Source of the DNA: Nocardia carnea
GTDB taxonomy: Bacteria; Actinomycetota; Actinomycetes; Mycobacteriales; Mycobacteriaceae
NCBI RefSeq assembly: GCF_029868855.1
Contig: NZ_JARWOV010000186.1
Coordinates: forward strand, 62,001-126,000
DNA length: 64,000 nt
Direction: 5' to 3'
This document shows, one piece after another, positions 60,131 to 64,000 of this stretch. A program made the position numbers and the translations under genes. The notes under the pieces are model-generated. The model did no database searches. It was not told the origin of the DNA and saw only the letters and a list, made by a program, of their open reading frames with translations. Positions within the stretch are counted from its first letter, which is position 1, and each line of letters starts with the position of its first letter.

Positions 60131-61018
60131 ATGGTGCAAACCCCTCCCGGCCAGTCGGATGGTCACGATGTCACGGTGGCCGGGCCGGCCGGGCCATCGG
60201 AGACGGCGGCACTGACTGTATTACGCCGAAACTTGTCCGAGACGCTTGTTTCGAGCATCGCCACGCTGGGCCGGGGCCTGCGGATGAGTGGGCACGCGAT
60301 CCGCGTCGGCATCGCCGATGTGGCGCAGGGGCGGTTTCAGACGCGCGAAACCCTCTCGCAGTCATGGTTTTTGATCAAAGTGACCGCAGTTCCGAGTGTG
60401 TTGATGGCGATTCCGTTCGGTGTGATCGTGTCCGCGCAGGTCGGAAATATCGTGTCGCAGTTGGGTGCGGATTCCATGATCGGAGCGGCCGGCGGGCTGG
60501 GGGTGATCAAGCAGGGCGCACCGATGGCGAGCGCACTCATGCTCGGCGGTGCCGGGGCCGCGGCGATCGCGGCCGATCTCGGGGCGCGGACGGTGCGGGA
60601 GGAAGTCGACGCGATGCGGGTCATGGGCCTGGATCCGGTCCAGCGGCTGGTGGTCCCGCGGATTGCGGCGATGATGCTGGTGGCACCTCTGCTCAACGTT
60701 CTCATCGTGGTGGTGGGCATCGGCTCGGGATTCTTCGTCGCTGTCGCCGCGCTCGATGTCACCCCGGGCAGCTACTGGACGTCGTTCGGTGCCTTCACCA
60801 CCCCGCTCGATATCTGGGTGTCGCTGGTCAAGGCATTTCTTTTCGGATTCTTGGTGGTGGTGATCGCGTGCCAGCGCGGACTGGAAGCCAAGGGCGGCCC
60901 TCGCGGTGTGGCCGACGGCGTGAATGCCGCGGTGGTCATGTCGGTCGCCGTGGTCACCGTCTTCAACACTGTGATCACACAGGTGGTGACCATGTTCTTC
61001 CCGCTGAGGATGGCGTGA
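60131..61018 (+). CDS. yrbEA: YrbE-type (MlaE) permease A of mce operon
   Basis: A 295-residue MlaE-family membrane protein with about five helices: FGVIVSAQVGNIVSQLGADSMIGAAGGLGVIKQGAPMASALMLGGAGAAAIAADLGARTVREEVDAMRVMGLDPVQRLVVPRIAAMML is the conserved core with the E-E-x-D-A-x-x-x-x-G motif. With YrbEB it forms the membrane channel of a Mce lipid importer, energised by an MceG ATPase encoded elsewhere. It starts at 60131 and overlaps YrbEB by one base. Confidence 0.93.
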   Translation: MVQTPPGQSDGHDVTVAGPAGPSETAALTVLRRNLSETLVSSIATLGRGLRMSGHAIRVGIADVAQGRFQTRETLSQSWFLIKVTAVPSVLMAIPFGVIVSAQVGNIVSQLGADSMIGAAGGLGVIKQGAPMASALMLGGAGAAAIAADLGARTVREEVDAMRVMGLDPVQRLVVPRIAAMMLVAPLLNVLIVVVGIGSGFFVAVAALDVTPGSYWTSFGAFTTPLDIWVSLVKAFLFGFLVVVIACQRGLEAKGGPRGVADGVNAAVVMSVAVVTVFNTVITQVVTMFFPLRMA

Positions 61019-61881
61019 TGACGGCCTCCCCCTATATTCCGCCCGGACTGCGGTGGGCGGGCCGGTTACGTCGCCGGCTGCGCCCGTGGGCACCGATCGA
61101 GTCGACCGGGTTCGCGCTCGGCTTCGCATGGCAGGCCGCCTCGGCAGTGCCGTACACGCTGGTACATTATCGTCGGCAGACGGTCATGGTGATCACGGAC
61201 ATGACGTGGGGCCGTGGCTCGGTGATCGTCGGCGGCGGGGTGGTGCCGCTGATGCTGCTGATGGGGGCGGCGATGGGTGCCTCGATCGGCATCGAGGCAT
61301 ACAGTGCGCTGAACCTCCTGTCGCTGGGACAGCTCACCGGCCTGATGTCGGCCTTCGGTGTGACACGCGAATTGGCGCCGATTGCGGCGGGGGTGGGTTT
61401 CGCCGCGCAGGTCGGATGCCGCATGACCGCGGAGATCGGGTCGATGCGAATATCGGAAGAGATCGACGCGATCGAATCCCTCGGTGTCCGATCGGTGCCG
61501 TTTGTGGTCACCACCCGGATTATTGCCGGAATCGTTGCCGTGGCACCGGCTTTCGTAGTGTCACTGATCCTGGCCTACTTCTCCTGCGAGCTGATCGTGA
61601 CAACCGTGCACGGCACACCGTCGGGCACCTACAACCACTATTTCGATCAGTTCGTGCTGGGCTGGGATGTGGTTGCGGCCACCATCAAGGTGGTCGTGTT
61701 CGCGATCGCTGTGGTGTTGATCCACTGCTATCAGGGGTACTTCGCCACCGGTGGGCCCGAAGGTGTGGGGACCGCGTCGGGCCGGGCGGTGCGGGCGAGT
61801 CTGGTCTCGATCATCGCATTGGACATGGTCGCGACGATCGTGCTCTGGGGGTTCCGTTCTCCGATCACATTCACAGGATGA
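61018..61881 (+). CDS. yrbEB: YrbE-type (MlaE) permease B of mce operon
   Basis: A 287-residue second MlaE-type permease: VVPLMLLMGAAMGASIGIEAYSALNLLSLGQLTGLMSAFGVTRELAPIAAGVGFAAQVGCRMTAEIGSMRISEEIDAIESLGVRSVPFVVTTRII. The E-E-I-D-A-x-x-x-x-G motif is intact. The ATG at 61018 shares its A with the upstream TGA. A longer overlapping frame reaching back to 60124 is the shadow of YrbEA. Confidence 0.93.
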   Translation: MTASPYIPPGLRWAGRLRRRLRPWAPIESTGFALGFAWQAASAVPYTLVHYRRQTVMVITDMTWGRGSVIVGGGVVPLMLLMGAAMGASIGIEAYSALNLLSLGQLTGLMSAFGVTRELAPIAAGVGFAAQVGCRMTAEIGSMRISEEIDAIESLGVRSVPFVVTTRIIAGIVAVAPAFVVSLILAYFSCELIVTTVHGTPSGTYNHYFDQFVLGWDVVAATIKVVVFAIAVVLIHCYQGYFATGGPEGVGTASGRAVRASLVSIIALDMVATIVLWGFRSPITFTG

Positions 61882-61885
61882 TGCC

Positions 61886-62944
61886 GTGCCTGCTTATTCT
61901 CTGCCCGGTACCGAGGTCAGTCCTCGCCGCGCCCGCATCCTCGGCGTGTTCGTGGTTGCACTTGCCCTCGTTGCTTTCGTGGGGCACCGAATGGCCCCGA
62001 GCGGTATGCCGGCCGGACAGCTTCAGGTCGCTTTGCTGACCGCGCAGATCGGTGAGGGCGTCGCGGCGGGTACCGCTGTGCGGCTGGACGGAGTACGCGT
62101 TGGTTCGGTGTCGTCGATCGACCGGATCGGTTCGGGAAGGCAGCGCATTTCGCTGAGCTTGCAGAGTTCTCAGCTGTTCGGGCTGACCGATGGGTTGAGC
62201 GTCGATTTTGCGATGGGGAACCTGTTCGGCATCAGTGCTGTCGATCTCCACTCGGGCGACGGTGGCACGATACTCACCGACGGCGCCACGATCGACCTGA
62301 CCGGCCACAACGCCGACCGGCTCCGAGACGCGACACTGGCGGCGCTGCTGGAATCCACCGGTGGCCTCACCACCGATGTACTGACACCGAAGCTGGCGGC
62401 ACTGCTGGCGACGGCAGCGCGCGATGTTCGGGCGCTCAGCCCGATCTTGCAGGCCATCGGCACCACCGTGCGATCGTTCACCGACACCCAGCAAATGCCC
62501 ACCTCACTGCTGTTCCACCGACTCGGAGCGACATTGGAAGGTGTGCCGGCGCTGATCTCCGGCGGAGTGGAGGTTCTGTACTCGGCCTACACCAACGAAT
62601 ATCTCTCGACCCCGGAGCACATGGATCGATACGGCCGGATGTTCGCCGATCTCCAGAGTCGGCTGCTGCCGGCCACTGCACAGACCCTGAGCACCGGCCG
62701 GCACTATTTCGCCGAGTTCGTTCCCCTGATGACTGCCATGCTGGACCGCTTGTCGAGTTCGGTCGGCACGCCGCAACGTTCGGGCCGGCAGTTGAGTGAT
62801 CTCCTCGATCGCCTCGGCACGGCGTTCACCGACACCCCGAATGGACCGGTGCTCAACGCCACAGCCGATCTGGAGGTCGTGCCTGGGCTGGCCGGTCCGT
62901 TGTCGACGGTGTTCGGGCCGAATACCACGCCGGGAGTTCGCTGA
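61886..62944 (+). CDS. mceA: MCE family protein A
   Basis: A 352-residue MCE protein. After a short cytoplasmic tail, a single signal-anchor helix (ILGVFVVALALVAFVGHRMA) leads to the MCE domain (LQVALLTAQIGEGVAAGTAVRLDGVRVGSVSSIDRI). A helical region follows, as in Mce1A-like proteins, though shorter than many. It sits across the envelope as one of six subunits of the lipid-conducting needle. It starts at the GTG at 61886 after AGGATG, four bases after the YrbEB stop, and overlaps MceB by one base. Confidence 0.9.
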   Translation: MPAYSLPGTEVSPRRARILGVFVVALALVAFVGHRMAPSGMPAGQLQVALLTAQIGEGVAAGTAVRLDGVRVGSVSSIDRIGSGRQRISLSLQSSQLFGLTDGLSVDFAMGNLFGISAVDLHSGDGGTILTDGATIDLTGHNADRLRDATLAALLESTGGLTTDVLTPKLAALLATAARDVRALSPILQAIGTTVRSFTDTQQMPTSLLFHRLGATLEGVPALISGGVEVLYSAYTNEYLSTPEHMDRYGRMFADLQSRLLPATAQTLSTGRHYFAEFVPLMTAMLDRLSSSVGTPQRSGRQLSDLLDRLGTAFTDTPNGPVLNATADLEVVPGLAGPLSTVFGPNTTPGVR

Positions 62945-63948
62945 TGTCGACACGATCGCTCTTACTCCGGGTTTCGGCCGCTGTGGCCGTCATCGTCATC
63001 GCATTGATCGGAGTGTTCCGCGTACTCGAGCGGCCGGTAGCCGGGGCGACCGATACTTACACTGCGTTGTTCACCGACGCCAACGGCCTGCGCACGGGTG
63101 ATGACGTACGAATGTACGGGGTGGCGGTCGGCAAGGTGGGCGAGGTCGAGTTGGCGGGAAGCCTCGCCCGGGTACGTTTCACGGTGATCCGTGATCGCCC
63201 GGTATTCGTCGACAGCACAGTGGCGATCCGATATCAGAACCTGACCGGGTTCCGCTACCTGGAGGTCCAGCAGCCGGATCGGCCCGGCACGCGACGCGAC
63301 CCCGAGGCGGTGTTCGAGCCGTCGGAAACGGTGCCCTCCTTCGATATCACGAGACTGTTCAAAGGGTTGCAGCCGGTACTGAAGGAACTGTCGCCGGATG
63401 ATCTGAACCAGTTCGCGACCAGCCTGCTGGCGCTGATCCAAGGAAACGGAACGGGTGTAGGTCCTGCACTTGATGCCATCGAAAAGTTGAGCCGGTACGC
63501 CTCGGATCGGCAAGCAGTGTTGTCGACACTGGTGACCAACCTGGCCGAGGTCTCGGTACATCTGGGCGGCAGGTCAGGAAATTCGATGCAACTGCTGACC
63601 AACCTGACGAGCCTGTTCACCGCGATAACCGACAAGCTGCCGGGGCTGGTTGATTTCGCGATCACCATTCCACCGGTGCTGAAGCCTTTGCGGGACATGC
63701 TGGAAGTGCTGGGAATCACCGGCAAGCCCGGCAAGGATTTGGATGCCCTTCTACAGCAGGCATTTCCGTCGCCGCATGATGCCGCGGCAGTATTCGGCCG
63801 GCTGCCGGGCCTGATCCAGACGATCGCGGCGGCCTTACCGCCGACCGGGCCCGAAGCGGCGATGACCTGTACACACGGATCTGCGCAGGCTCCGGAGCCA
63901 CTGCAGATCCTCATCGCCGGACAAAGGATCACACTATGCCACCGTTGA
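62944..63948 (+). CDS. mceB: MCE family protein B
   Basis: A 334-residue MCE protein with an N-terminal anchor (VSAAVAVIVIALIGVFRVL), then the MCE domain YTALFTDANGLRTGDDVRMYGVAVGKVGEVELAGSLARVRFTV and ...STVAIRYQNLTGFRYLEVQQP. The helical part continues to the C-terminus (FDITRLFKGLQPVLKELSPDDLNQFATSLLALIQGNG). It is the second of the presumed six Mce subunits; its end overlaps the MceC start by 13 bases. Confidence 0.92.
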   Translation: MSTRSLLLRVSAAVAVIVIALIGVFRVLERPVAGATDTYTALFTDANGLRTGDDVRMYGVAVGKVGEVELAGSLARVRFTVIRDRPVFVDSTVAIRYQNLTGFRYLEVQQPDRPGTRRDPEAVFEPSETVPSFDITRLFKGLQPVLKELSPDDLNQFATSLLALIQGNGTGVGPALDAIEKLSRYASDRQAVLSTLVTNLAEVSVHLGGRSGNSMQLLTNLTSLFTAITDKLPGLVDFAITIPPVLKPLRDMLEVLGITGKPGKDLDALLQQAFPSPHDAAAVFGRLPGLIQTIAAALPPTGPEAAMTCTHGSAQAPEPLQILIAGQRITLCHR

Positions 63949-64000
63949 CCCGCCTGCGACGGGCACTGTTCTCACCACTGCGCTCAATTTTCGCGTCGAA
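63936..64000 (+). CDS. mceC: Start of next MCE family protein (partial)
   Basis: The ATG at 63936, with AAAGGATC before it, opens a frame (MPPLTRLRRALFSPLRSIFAS) that runs off the window. Basic residues before a coming hydrophobic segment, and its place after MceB, fit MceC. It is reported as a partial gene. Confidence 0.6.
   Translation, partial: MPPLTRLRRALFSPLRSIFAS

Overview
This is a 64 kb stretch of high-GC actinobacterial chromosome, most probably Nocardia or a close mycolic-acid-containing relative. The evidence is a divergently controlled mce locus (two YrbE permeases followed by MCE proteins), mycofactocin-type short-chain dehydrogenases, an IdeR-type iron box before a siderophore-interacting protein, a probable SigF/SigB-type stress promoter, and strong G/C third-position bias with GTG starts. 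No rRNA, complete tRNA, CRISPR array or intact mobile element was seen. The only mobile-DNA traces are an IS3 orfA stub next to a tRNA 3' end (6603-6804).

Layout. (1) 1-6523: a polyol or sugar locus, with an ABC permease (cut by the window edge), a Tat lipoprotein binding protein, a zinc alcohol dehydrogenase, a SorC-type regulator, an SDR and an FGGY kinase, resembling known tetritol/pentitol loci. (2) 6524-12365: IS3/tRNA debris, a TetR/saccharopine-dehydrogenase-like pair, a stress-type operon (holin-like, DUF3618, DUF4235) and a TetR/flavin-monooxygenase pair. (3) 12428-22911: a ten-gene leftward run with an extradiol dioxygenase, two FAH-fold hydrolases, a 2-hydroxyacid dehydrogenase, an APH-type kinase, an enolase paralogue, a cyclase, a flavin monooxygenase, an amidohydrolase and a LysR regulator. 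Eight of its genes are linked by 4-base stop/start overlaps in two groups. (4) 23099-23950: decayed genes.

(5) 23974-32512: a LacI-controlled catabolic locus (sugar isomerase, DUF993 protein, Gfo/Idh dehydrogenase) facing a NitT/TauT-type ABC importer and glycerate kinase. An almost identical operator lies before both arms. (6) 32521-40502: an operon for a CoA-transferase, an MHS transporter, a MaoC hydratase, a ketoglutarate-semialdehyde-type dehydrogenase, a binding-protein-like cytosolic protein and an FAH-fold dehydratase, divergent from a second LacI regulator. (7) 40794-48893: siderophore-interacting protein, then a P450 / mycofactocin-SDR / aldehyde dehydrogenase set that looks like terpenoid or alicyclic alcohol oxidation, with a TetR operator repeated before two transcription units. 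(8) 48987-53534: a YjbR-like protein, a cupin, an IclR regulator with a two-subunit CoA-transferase, and a TetR. (9) 53709-64000: an AveC-like membrane protein with a CbbQ/NorD chaperone pair, a MarR regulator, a GMC oxidoreductase and the start of an mce operon.

The window is mainly a series of regulator-plus-catabolic-operon modules. The strongest candidates for undescribed biology are the dehydrogenase-kinase-enolase triplet inside the ring-cleavage operon (17619-20901) and the CbbQ/NorD pair attached to an AveC-like protein (53709-57385).
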